Part shown: positions 1 to 5,114 of the stretch, in pieces
How the letters are laid out: every line of letters starts with the position of its first letter
How positions within the stretch are numbered: position 1 is the first letter of the stretch
Assembly: GCA_964630615.1 (NCBI GenBank)
Contig: CAZVVG010000037.1
Location: 1 to 6,313, forward strand
Direction: 5' to 3'
Source: CAZVVG01 sp964630615
GTDB taxonomy: Bacteria > Patescibacteriota > Minisyncoccia > Moranbacterales > UBA2206
DNA: 6,313 nucleotides
The notes under the pieces: model-generated
The model's database searches: none
Told to the model about the DNA's origin: nothing
What the model saw: only the letters and a program-made list of their open reading frames with translations
Position numbers and translations under genes: made by a program

Positions 1-2
1 CC

Positions 3-677
3 ACAAAAAAACAGCGTTTAAGCTGGGAAAAGGAACTTTTGGGTCTTTATCTTAGTGATCACCCAACTAAGGATTTTCAGGAATACTTCCAAAAAATGAC
101 TGTGCCTATGCGGGAAATTGATTCCTCAATGGTAGGCAAAACGGTTACTCTTGGCGGAGTAATTTCTCATGTCCATAAAATCTATTTGAAAAACCAAAAA
201 ACCATGCTTTTTGCTATGCTGGAAAATGTTGACGCTAAAATGGAAATAGTCGTTTTTCCCAAGTTGCTAGAAAACATGGTTGATTTTTGGCAGGAAGATA
301 AAATAATTTTAGCGAAAGGAAAAATTTCTGATAAAGATGGAGAGTTTAAGCTACTTTGTGACAGTGCCAGCGCGGTTGCACCTTCAGACTTAATTAGGTT
401 TCGGCAAATTGAAAAAACCCAAAAAGCGAATGGATTTTTTTCTTCTGAAACTGAAAAAGATCCACAAGGAATTACTCTTACCCTGCCTCAGTCTACCAAC
501 CGAGAAACTCTTGAATCTCTTTCTAATTTTTTTGATCAGTGCGAACCAGGAAAGGTAAAAATTTACCTGGAAATTGGTAAAACCCGAATGGAAACTCCTT
601 ATCAAATAAAATATTCTTCTTCTCTTCCAAATCGGATTAAAAAAATAATTCCGATAAGTAGTCTAAAAATTTCTTAA
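3..677 (+). CDS. dnaE: DNA polymerase III subunit alpha, C-terminal fragment (5' end outside window)
   Basis: This is the last 224 residues of the replicative DNA polymerase catalytic subunit; the reading frame is open to the left edge, so the gene is 5'-partial. The TTG at 39 is an internal Leu codon, not a start. The fragment opens with a W-E-K-E-L-L-G-x-Y-L-S-D-H-P block, which matches the conserved W-E-x-E-x-L-G-x-Y-L-S-x-H-P segment just before the OB-fold of bacterial DnaE. Next comes an OB-fold-like stretch (about 130-365: VTLGGVISHVHKIYLKNQKT, then alternating beta strands with MEIVVFP). A linker and a C-terminal region (about 460-677) follow, in the place where DnaE normally carries its tau-binding domain. 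The polymerase, PHP and helix-hairpin-helix parts lie outside the window. It ends in TAA, 12 bp from the stop of the convergent penicillin-binding protein gene, and no clear terminator separates them. Confidence 0.88.
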   Translation, partial: TKKQRLSWEKELLGLYLSDHPTKDFQEYFQKMTVPMREIDSSMVGKTVTLGGVISHVHKIYLKNQKTMLFAMLENVDAKMEIVVFPKLLENMVDFWQEDKIILAKGKISDKDGEFKLLCDSASAVAPSDLIRFRQIEKTQKANGFFSSETEKDPQGITLTLPQSTNRETLESLSNFFDQCEPGKVKIYLEIGKTRMETPYQIKYSSSLPNRIKKIIPISSLKIS

Positions 678-689
678 AGAATCGCCTTT

Positions 690-2876
690 TTAATCCTTAT
701 CTTCATCATCTTTATCCTCTTTGGAATAAGCTTTTTTTATCCCCTCTTCCCAGCGAAGGGCCATTGGATCGTTGAGATTGGGCGGATCATCGCCTAAAGG
801 ATTATCCTTATTGACATAATAAAGAATATCGTGCTTATTGGCTGGTTCAAATTTTTCTACCACGCCTTCTTTGTTTTTTTTCTTTTTACTGACTTTTTTT
901 CCCTTTTTTTCATCAAAATAAATTTTCTTTTTGTCAAAGTTTCCGGTAATCATTAATTTATTAGATTTGATTTTTTCATACTCAATAAATTTTTCTTCCG
1001 GATATCGGCTCAGAATTTCCTCCATAAACTTTCTCCACAAAGGAGCGGCCACCACTGATCCATCGGCCCCTTCCTGCATTTGCTGGTTGTTGTTGTTTCC
1101 CACCCAAACCCCAACCGCGATCTGAGGAGTATAGCCCACTGTCCAAGCATCGCGAAAATCTTGAGTGGTTCCCGTCTTTCCAGCCACAGACCGATTCTTG
1201 AAAAAGAGAGGGTTTTGCGAACCAAAAACTGGGACACGAGCATTATTATCAGAAAGAATAGAGTTGATTTTTCTGGCTACTTGAGCGTCTATTACCTGTT
1301 CTTCTTTTTGTTTAGAGTTTAAAATTTCCTGTCCTTGATAATCAATAATTTTTTGGATTGTTATTGCCGGATTTCTTTTTCCGTCATTTGCAAAGACAGA
1401 GAAAGCGGCAGTTTCTTCTAACAGCGTCATATCTCCCCCTCCGAGAGCCAGAGAAAGTCCGTACTCCTCCTTTCTCTTAAGAGAGGTTACCCCAAGTCTT
1501 TCAGCCAGGTTTATCGTTTCTTCAATTCCCGCTAAATAAAGAGTTTTTACAGCCGGTATATTAAGCGACATGGCTAAAGTGTTTCTCATTGGCAAGGGAC
1601 CATTAAAATTCAGATTATAGTTATTCGGAATATAATCTTTTCCCATTCCGTCCGGACCAAAATTAGTTTCCACGTCAATCATAATAGTTTCCGGCTGATA
1701 GCCCTTTTCAAAGGCCTTAGCATAAACAATTGGTTTAAAAGAAGAGCCAGGCTGACGGATTTGAGTGGAAACATTGACTTCACCGTCAATGGCTTCGTCA
1801 AAATAATCCCGGCTACCCACCATGGCTAAAACTTCCCCGGTTTTTGGACTTATCACAACCAAAGCTCCGTTGGAAGCCCTGTATTTTTTTTCGTTGGCCA
1901 GGATATAACTTTTTACAAGACTTTCGGCCTTCTTTTGCATATCATAGTCAAGCGTGGTATAAACCTTGAGACCTCCTCTTTCTAAAATTTCCTGAGGATA
2001 GTTTTTTTCGAGTTGCTCTTTAACAAAAAAGACAAAATGGGGAGCTTCAATTTTTTTTCTTAGCGGAATTATCCTGGCTAAAGTATCCTGATTTAAGGCT
2101 TCCTCAACCAACGGAACCTCCTCTTTATTCACCTCTTTTTTTAAATTTTCGAGAATAATTTTTTGACGAGCTAAAAGTAGCTCCTTTTTTTCTCCATAGG
2201 GAGAATAAGTATTGGTCGCTTTGGGCAATGAGGCGAGGAGAGCGGCTTCGTCCAGGGTTAGTTGAGAAGCTTCTTTCCCGAAAAATATCGAAGCGGCTGA
2301 TTGAATACCATAGGCATTGGAACCATAAGGAATTTCATTTAGATAAAAATCTAAAATTTCATCTTTAGAATATTTTGCTTCAATCTTTATCGCTAAAATA
2401 ATCTCTTTAATTTTTCTCTCCCAGCTTTTCTCCCGAGTGAGAAAAGCGTTCCGGGCTAGCTGTTGGGTAATAGTTGAAGCGCCCTGAGAAAGATCACTGC
2501 TGCGCAAATTCACTCCCAGGGCTCTAATTATGGAAAAAATGTCAAAACCCAGGTGGTGATAAAAAGATTTGTCTTCGGCCATAACCGTCGTCAGTCGCAT
2601 TACATCGGGAATTTCATCATGAGAGATCATTTTCCGATTCTCTTCACCATAGATTTCATAAAGCTTGTGCTCTCCCGTCCGGTCATAAATAATACTGGTT
2701 TGCGCAACTTCTCGGTGAACCAGCTCTGCCTTGGGAGTAATAAAAAAAAGAGTAATTAAGATTCCCACAAGAAGGAGAATAAATCCCCCCAACAAAAAAT
2801 AAAGGAAAAGCCAATCCCTTTTTTTTGGCTTCTTCCTCAAAGGTTTGACTACTTTTCTTCTTCTCTCCAGCTTCAT
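690..2876 (-). CDS. Bifunctional class A penicillin-binding protein (PBP1A family; glycosyltransferase/transpeptidase)
   Basis: A complete 728-residue membrane-anchored peptidoglycan synthase that polymerises lipid II and cross-links stem peptides outside the membrane. Visible parts in order: basic cytoplasmic N-terminus (1-20); one membrane segment (about 22-46); GT51 glycosyltransferase domain with the catalytic Glu in AEDKSFYHH (E101), the QGASTITQQLARN motif (131-143), RKIKE (154-158) and the KDEILDFYLNEIPYG block (171-185); then a penicillin-binding transpeptidase domain with SSFK (nucleophile S378, K381), SLN (437-439) and KTGTT (567-571). All key residues are present, so it should be active. 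Length is typical of the PBP1A family (ponA/mrcA type). The tail is unusual: a Lys-rich stretch (about 649-669) and a very acidic end (717-728). An in-frame TAA lies 15 nt upstream of the ATG with no start codon between, which fixes the start at 2876. No good Shine-Dalgarno precedes it, but a short upstream ORF overlaps it as ATGA. It has its own promoter. Confidence 0.95.
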   Translation of the reverse strand: MKLERRRKVVKPLRKKPKKRDWLFLYFLLGGFILLLVGILITLFFITPKAELVHREVAQTSIIYDRTGEHKLYEIYGEENRKMISHDEIPDVMRLTTVMAEDKSFYHHLGFDIFSIIRALGVNLRSSDLSQGASTITQQLARNAFLTREKSWERKIKEIILAIKIEAKYSKDEILDFYLNEIPYGSNAYGIQSAASIFFGKEASQLTLDEAALLASLPKATNTYSPYGEKKELLLARQKIILENLKKEVNKEEVPLVEEALNQDTLARIIPLRKKIEAPHFVFFVKEQLEKNYPQEILERGGLKVYTTLDYDMQKKAESLVKSYILANEKKYRASNGALVVISPKTGEVLAMVGSRDYFDEAIDGEVNVSTQIRQPGSSFKPIVYAKAFEKGYQPETIMIDVETNFGPDGMGKDYIPNNYNLNFNGPLPMRNTLAMSLNIPAVKTLYLAGIEETINLAERLGVTSLKRKEEYGLSLALGGGDMTLLEETAAFSVFANDGKRNPAITIQKIIDYQGQEILNSKQKEEQVIDAQVARKINSILSDNNARVPVFGSQNPLFFKNRSVAGKTGTTQDFRDAWTVGYTPQIAVGVWVGNNNNQQMQEGADGSVVAAPLWRKFMEEILSRYPEEKFIEYEKIKSNKLMITGNFDKKKIYFDEKKGKKVSKKKKNKEGVVEKFEPANKHDILYYVNKDNPLGDDPPNLNDPMALRWEEGIKKAYSKEDKDDEDKD

Positions 2877-2908
2877 GTCCGTAAAATTTTAATAAAAAGA
2901 AGTCCCAT
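2873..2908 (-). CDS. Possible 11-codon leader ORF overlapping the PBP start (ATGA)
   Basis: In the minus-strand leader of the penicillin-binding protein gene, an ATG at 2908 opens an 11-residue frame (MGLLFIKILRT). Its TGA stop shares bases with the PBP ATG in an ATGA overlap. The PBP start itself lacks a Shine-Dalgarno, so translational coupling through this small frame is conceivable. Its own ribosome binding site is weak (a GA-rich run about 8 nt upstream). In AT-rich DNA such a frame can arise by chance, hence the low confidence. Confidence 0.22.
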   Translation of the reverse strand: MGLLFIKILRT

Positions 2909-2957
2909 AAAAAGACTCTCTTCAAGAAATTCTCCTAAAAGTCAAGATTAATTTAAT

Positions 2958-2986
2958 ATTCTATTCTCTTTTTCTCCATTTGTCAA
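2958..2986 (-). promoter_or_regulatory. Sigma-70-type promoter for the penicillin-binding protein gene
   Basis: On the minus strand, a perfect -35 TTGACA (2981-2986) and a -10 TAGAAT (2958-2963, one mismatch to TATAAT) are separated by the ideal 17 bp. Transcription would begin near 2951, giving a leader of about 75 nt before the PBP ATG. This suggests that PBP is transcribed independently of the SIMPL unit upstream, although read-through from that unit is also possible because no terminator is visible after it. Confidence 0.72.
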
Positions 2987-3005
2987 TTCAAGCCCAGACT
3001 TTTTT

Positions 3006-3452
3006 CTAAACTCCCCAATCGGTTATCTTGTAATTAAACTGGTAGCCTGCCCCTTTGGCTTTCTCCTCAATTTTTTTCCGGAAAGATCCAAAGTCAAACT
3101 TATAATTGTATTTTTTTCTGAAAAGATTGGATTGTTCTTGGATTATTCCTTCTCTTTCTCCGCTTAGTCCCACCGAATAAGTTTCTTTCTTAAAACCCAA
3201 ACCTGGACTTATTCCCGAGCCAAAATTATTTTCCGAAGAAATTCCAAACCCTGACTCCTTGAGTCTTTCTGAAAAACGGATTTCCTTTTTCTCTTCATCA
3301 ATCCGAAATTTGGCCCGATAGACTAATCTTTGTTTCAAAAGAAAGGATTTTCGCTCGGCTATTAAGAATTCTATTACATAAGCACCATTTTTTTCCTGAA
3401 CTACAGTCGGAATTTCCCTTGCAATTTTTTTTATTTCTTCAATTAAGTTCAT
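3006..3452 (-). CDS. Hypothetical protein, 148 aa, coupled to the SIMPL gene
   Basis: I do not recognise a family with a known function. The frame could be opened by a TTG at 3467, but the ATG at 3452 is preferred because it begins 1 nt after the SIMPL stop (TAGaATG), a typical coupled arrangement; a weak GAAG lies upstream. The protein has no signal peptide, no membrane segment and no Cys. Residues 1-60 look like a helix followed by an amphipathic beta-rich region with alternating charged and hydrophobic residues (FRIDEEKKEIRFSERLKESG). A Gly/Ser-rich linker covers about 68-88. The C-terminal part holds YSVGLSGEREG, KYNYKFDFGSFRKKIEEKAK and an aromatic final strand ending near DWGV. It looks like a small cytoplasmic alpha/beta protein. 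Being the second gene of the unit, it probably works with, or is expressed alongside, the SIMPL protein, but nothing in the sequence shows how. Confidence 0.75.
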   Translation of the reverse strand: MNLIEEIKKIAREIPTVVQEKNGAYVIEFLIAERKSFLLKQRLVYRAKFRIDEEKKEIRFSERLKESGFGISSENNFGSGISPGLGFKKETYSVGLSGEREGIIQEQSNLFRKKYNYKFDFGSFRKKIEEKAKGAGYQFNYKITDWGV

Positions 3453-3453
3453 T

Positions 3454-4251
3454 CTATTTAACTTCAAAATTTAAACCAATTTCCACTCCAATTTCCTGAG
3501 TTCCGGAAGGAATTTGAGGACGAATAGCAGTTTTAGCAGAGCTTTCCACTCCCCCTAATCCTAAGGTAGAGTCTTCCTGATTAGATTGAGGAAATTGGAA
3601 GTTGTTTTCATACCAACCGGTTACTTTTCCCACTCTTAATCCAGAAGCTCTAAACATTTCTGGCGCTTTGTTTTTAGCGTCCGCGATAGCTTTCAGTCGC
3701 GCTTCTTGTTTGAGAGCTTCGAGATTTGAAGCTTTGAATTCCACACCCAAAACCTGATTGGCGCCGGAACTGGAAGCGGCCGCAATTACCTGACTGGTTT
3801 TTTCCTTATCCTCTTTTATGTTCTGGATTTTAATAATCAAGTTTTGATTGGCAGTATAACCGGAAACGGAAGAAATTCCGTCCTGATAATCGTATTGGGG
3901 AGAAAGATTATAGCTTCCGGTTTTGATATCTGCTTCCTGTATTCCCAGGTTTTTTTCGGCCTCTATTATCCGGGTGATTTTTTCATTAAGCTGTTTAAGA
4001 GCGGCCTCGGCTGACCAAACCTTATCCACTTGAACTCCTAGCGTGATGATAACTTCGTCCGGCTGATATTCCACTTTCCCCTGCCCAAAAACCGTAACCT
4101 GATTTTGATTCGGACTCACGATCTTTTCCCGAAGCAAGGAAGCTATCGCAATCCCTCCCAAGATTAGCAAACCCAATACCTGTAAAATAAATTTTGGATT
4201 TTTCCATTCACAAAAATAATTTTTTTCTGTCTTAATAATTTGCTGTTCCAT
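3454..4251 (-). CDS. SIMPL domain-containing protein (DUF541), membrane-anchored
   Basis: A complete 265-residue protein. Residues about 19-40 form one hydrophobic segment (FILQVLGLLILGGIAIASLL) without a lipobox, so it is probably a signal anchor. The rest (about 50-265) matches the SIMPL/DUF541 pattern: a first strand VTVFGQGKVEYQPDEVIIT resembling the typical G-x-G-x-v-x-x-x-P-D-x-a opening, a long helix with LKQLNEKITRIIEAEKNLGI, the DIKTGSYNLSPQYDY segment, a GYTANQNLIIKI strand, an EARLKAIADAKNKAPEMFRASGL helix and a closing EIGVEIGLNFEVK strand. Family members are periplasmic or outer-surface proteins of poorly defined role (for example the interleukin-1-receptor-associated-kinase-binding protein that gave the name, and bacterial stress-linked members). 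It is the first gene of a minus-strand unit with its own promoter at 4278-4307. The start has only a weak AGG upstream. Family identity is solid; function is open. Confidence 0.88.
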   Translation of the reverse strand: MEQQIIKTEKNYFCEWKNPKFILQVLGLLILGGIAIASLLREKIVSPNQNQVTVFGQGKVEYQPDEVIITLGVQVDKVWSAEAALKQLNEKITRIIEAEKNLGIQEADIKTGSYNLSPQYDYQDGISSVSGYTANQNLIIKIQNIKEDKEKTSQVIAAASSSGANQVLGVEFKASNLEALKQEARLKAIADAKNKAPEMFRASGLRVGKVTGWYENNFQFPQSNQEDSTLGLGGVESSAKTAIRPQIPSGTQEIGVEIGLNFEVK

Positions 4252-4277
4252 ATTTTTAACCTAAAATTTATGTTTTT

Positions 4278-4307
4278 ATTATACAATAAAATTTTATTCC
4301 CGCCCAA
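4278..4307 (-). promoter_or_regulatory. Promoter for the SIMPL / 148-aa protein unit
   Basis: On the minus strand a perfect -10 TATAAT (4278-4283) lies 18 bp from a weaker -35 TTGGGC (4302-4307). Transcription would start about 20 nt before the SIMPL ATG. Its -35 is only 9 bp from the -35 of the divergent rightward promoter, so the two RNA polymerase footprints overlap. Confidence 0.6.
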
Positions 4308-4316
4308 TAAAGCCAG

Positions 4317-4345
4317 TTGACTTTATTCTTTATAGAATTTAGAAT
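4317..4345 (+). promoter_or_regulatory. Promoter for the T-box leader RNA
   Basis: -35 TTGACT (4317-4322) and -10 TAGAAT (4340-4345), each one mismatch from consensus, with a 17-bp spacer. The predicted start of transcription, near 4352, is immediately before the T-box leader, which supports both calls. Confidence 0.7.
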
Positions 4346-4351
4346 GAAAAA

Positions 4352-4530
4352 GGAATGTTGAAGCGGACTAACCAACCGTGGAGTTTCCGTAAGCCACCAG
4401 CGTAATGGGGCAAAAAGCGTCCCGAAAAATTTTCGGGGAATCTGGGTGGAACCGCGAGGCTGATTGAAGATTAAAGAAGCCCCGTCCCAACAAGTCCATT
4501 TTCTGGACTTTTGGAACGGGGCTTTTTTTA
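4352..4530 (+). promoter_or_regulatory. T-box riboswitch (tRNA-sensing leader), probably tRNA-Thr
   Basis: The signature GGGTGGAACCGCG is at 4444-4456. A CGTCCCA arm at 4483-4489 completes the antiterminator: TGGG (4443-4446) pairs with CCCA (4486-4489), GCG (4454-4456) pairs with CGT (4483-4485), leaving the 7-nt bulge TGGAACC, whose UGGA pairs with the free end of uncharged tRNA. The same CGTCCCA arm is part of the terminator stem at 4477-4524, so the two folds exclude each other. A CCCGAAA/TTTCGGG hairpin (4421-4437) sits where stem III is expected. UGGA calls for a tRNA with discriminator U. Three ACC (Thr) triplets, each followed by a purine, occur upstream (4371, 4375, 4396), but I cannot say which, if any, is the specifier. 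Only about 90 nt precede the T-box motif, so stem I must be much shorter than the classical form. The next plus-strand gene is thrS, about 585 nt further on. Confidence 0.87.
4477..4529 (+). terminator. Intrinsic terminator of the T-box leader, possibly bidirectional
   Basis: A long hairpin followed by seven T residues. AAGCCCCGT (4477-4485) pairs with ACGGGGCTT (4516-4524). After a C/A mismatch, CCAA (4487-4490) pairs with TTGG (4511-4514). After a bulged C, AAGTCC (4492-4497) pairs with GGACTT (4505-4510), with a 7-nt loop. The 5' arm contains the antiterminator strand. Read on the minus strand, the same hairpin follows the small gene ending at 4538 and is trailed by a weaker TTCTTTAATCTT tract, so it may also end the leftward transcript. 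Confidence 0.88.
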
Positions 4531-4537
4531 GGGAAAT

Positions 4538-4798
4538 TTAGTTTTGGGGTTGGTATGGACCTTCAAAGCTACATTGGCCACATCTTCCCCAAAGAACAAT
4601 CAATTTGTTCCCCTTAAGAATAGATACGGTTTCTTTGAGAAAAACTAGAAACGAACCTTTGTCCGCAGCTAATTCTCCACATACGGGACAAGGAGAAATT
4701 TTAGCTCCGGGTGGAAGTTCTTTCACCAATCCGTTTTCGGGCTCCCTTTGATCAAGGAAGAGATCAAGCCCAACCACATAATTAGCTTCTTGTTTCAT
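4538..4798 (-). CDS. Small Cys-rich, probably zinc-ribbon protein, 86 aa
   Basis: The function is not recognised. Two CxxC pairs, CPVCG (37-41) and CGQC (73-76), separated by 32 residues, look like a zinc-ribbon or rubredoxin-like knuckle pair; metal binding is inferred. The region between them is hydrophobic and basic (FLVFLKETVSILKGNKLIVLW), suggesting strands packed between the two knuckles. There is no signal peptide. The ATG at 4798 has AGGAGG six nt upstream (4805-4810) and lies inside the end of the preceding gene (17-bp overlap), so it is the second gene of a coupled pair. Its stop is 8 bp from the end of the T-box terminator. It is encoded opposite to the T-box and thrS, and any thrS transcript begun at the T-box would be antisense to it. 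Confidence 0.78.
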   Translation of the reverse strand: MKQEANYVVGLDLFLDQREPENGLVKELPPGAKISPCPVCGELAADKGSFLVFLKETVSILKGNKLIVLWGRCGQCSFEGPYQPQN

Positions 4799-5045
4799 TT
4801 TTTTCCTCCTGAATTTTTCCGATAAATTTTATGATGAGAGCTACGTCTTTAATCTCTCTCTTAGTTCCCGGGCAGCTACAAGAATCGTGAATAATCGACG
4901 AATCTGCCTCTGCTAAAAGCTCGTACTTCAACAATTTCTCTCCATTTTTTCCAGCTGAAATCTCTGAAACCTCAACCAAGAAAGTGGCTTCTTTATTACA
5001 AAAGGGACAAGAAGCGCTCATCAGAGTCAGTCTTTTTTCTTCCAT
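4782..5045 (-). CDS. Small Cys-containing protein, 87 aa, first gene of the antisense pair
   Basis: The function is not recognised. The N-terminal half has a CPFC motif (13-16), and a second cluster H-D-S-C-S-C-P-G (53-60; C56, C58) follows about 40 residues later. Together with H53 these could form one zinc site, but this is inferred and less regular than a classical ribbon. Between them lies an acidic region with two likely strands (TFLVEVSEIS, LLKYELLAE). The C-terminal part (KDVALIIKFIGKIQEE) is probably helical. There is no signal peptide. The ATG at 5045 has a near-perfect AAGGAGG five nt upstream, which decides the start and argues that the frame is genuinely translated. It overlaps the next gene by 17 bp. 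The upstream gap to thrS (5046-5114) is divergent and very AT-rich; I could not pick out a convincing leftward promoter in it. Confidence 0.78.
   Translation of the reverse strand: MEEKRLTLMSASCPFCNKEATFLVEVSEISAGKNGEKLLKYELLAEADSSIIHDSCSCPGTKREIKDVALIIKFIGKIQEEKNETRS
4805..4810 (-). promoter_or_regulatory. Ribosome binding site of the 86-aa zinc-ribbon gene
   Basis: AGGAGG on the minus strand, six nt from the ATG at 4798. It lies inside the coding end of the preceding gene, supporting real, coupled translation of the second gene. Confidence 0.75.
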
Positions 5046-5050
5046 AATCT

Positions 5051-5057
5051 CCTCCTT
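5051..5057 (-). promoter_or_regulatory. Ribosome binding site of the 87-aa gene
   Basis: AAGGAGG on the minus strand, five nt from the ATG at 5045. It is the strongest Shine-Dalgarno in the window and contrasts with the absence of any such site before thrS and the penicillin-binding protein gene. Confidence 0.8.
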
Positions 5058-5058
5058 A

Positions 5059-5087
5059 TTGATTATTAAATTTTATTTTTGTTTAAA
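5059..5087 (+). promoter_or_regulatory. Weak candidate promoter directly upstream of thrS
   Basis: TTGATT (5059-5064) and TTTAAA (5082-5087) with a 17-bp spacer resemble a -35/-10 pair, with only four of six matches in the -10. In such AT-rich DNA this could be chance. If real, thrS would have a short leader of about 20 nt and would not depend on the T-box far upstream. Confidence 0.22.
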
Positions 5088-5114
5088 GTAATTAAATAAC
5101 ATTTTTCAAATAAT

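Noticed and set aside
39..41. TTG at 39 as a gene start
   Set aside because: The frame is open to the window edge and the preceding residues (RLSWEKEL) belong to the conserved DnaE block, so it is an internal Leu codon.
631..655. Inverted repeat ATCGGA...TCCGAT near the dnaE end as a terminator
   Set aside because: Only six base pairs with a 13-nt loop, inside coding sequence and with no T tract on either strand.
668..690. Short palindrome-like TTCTTAAAGAA between dnaE and the PBP gene as a shared terminator
   Set aside because: The stem is four or five A/T pairs with almost no loop, too weak to call.
1010..1322. Overlapping open frames on both strands inside the PBP gene
   Set aside because: No coding character and fully covered by the PBP transpeptidase domain; shadows of the real gene.
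2683..2925. 80-codon minus-strand frame with a good AGGAGA ribosome binding site and TTG start
   Set aside because: It overlaps the clearly real PBP N-terminus in another frame, and its product looks like out-of-frame translation. Kept only as a note on the PBP leader.
3453..3467. TTG at 3467 as start of the 148-residue hypothetical protein
   Set aside because: It would overlap the SIMPL coding end by 14 bp. The ATG at 3452 follows the SIMPL stop by 1 nt and is the more natural start.
4352..4530. Structured region as an independent small RNA or tRNA-like element
   Set aside because: The GGGTGGAACCGCG motif, the matching CGTCCCA arm and the overlapping terminator identify a T-box leader; no tRNA cloverleaf can be drawn.
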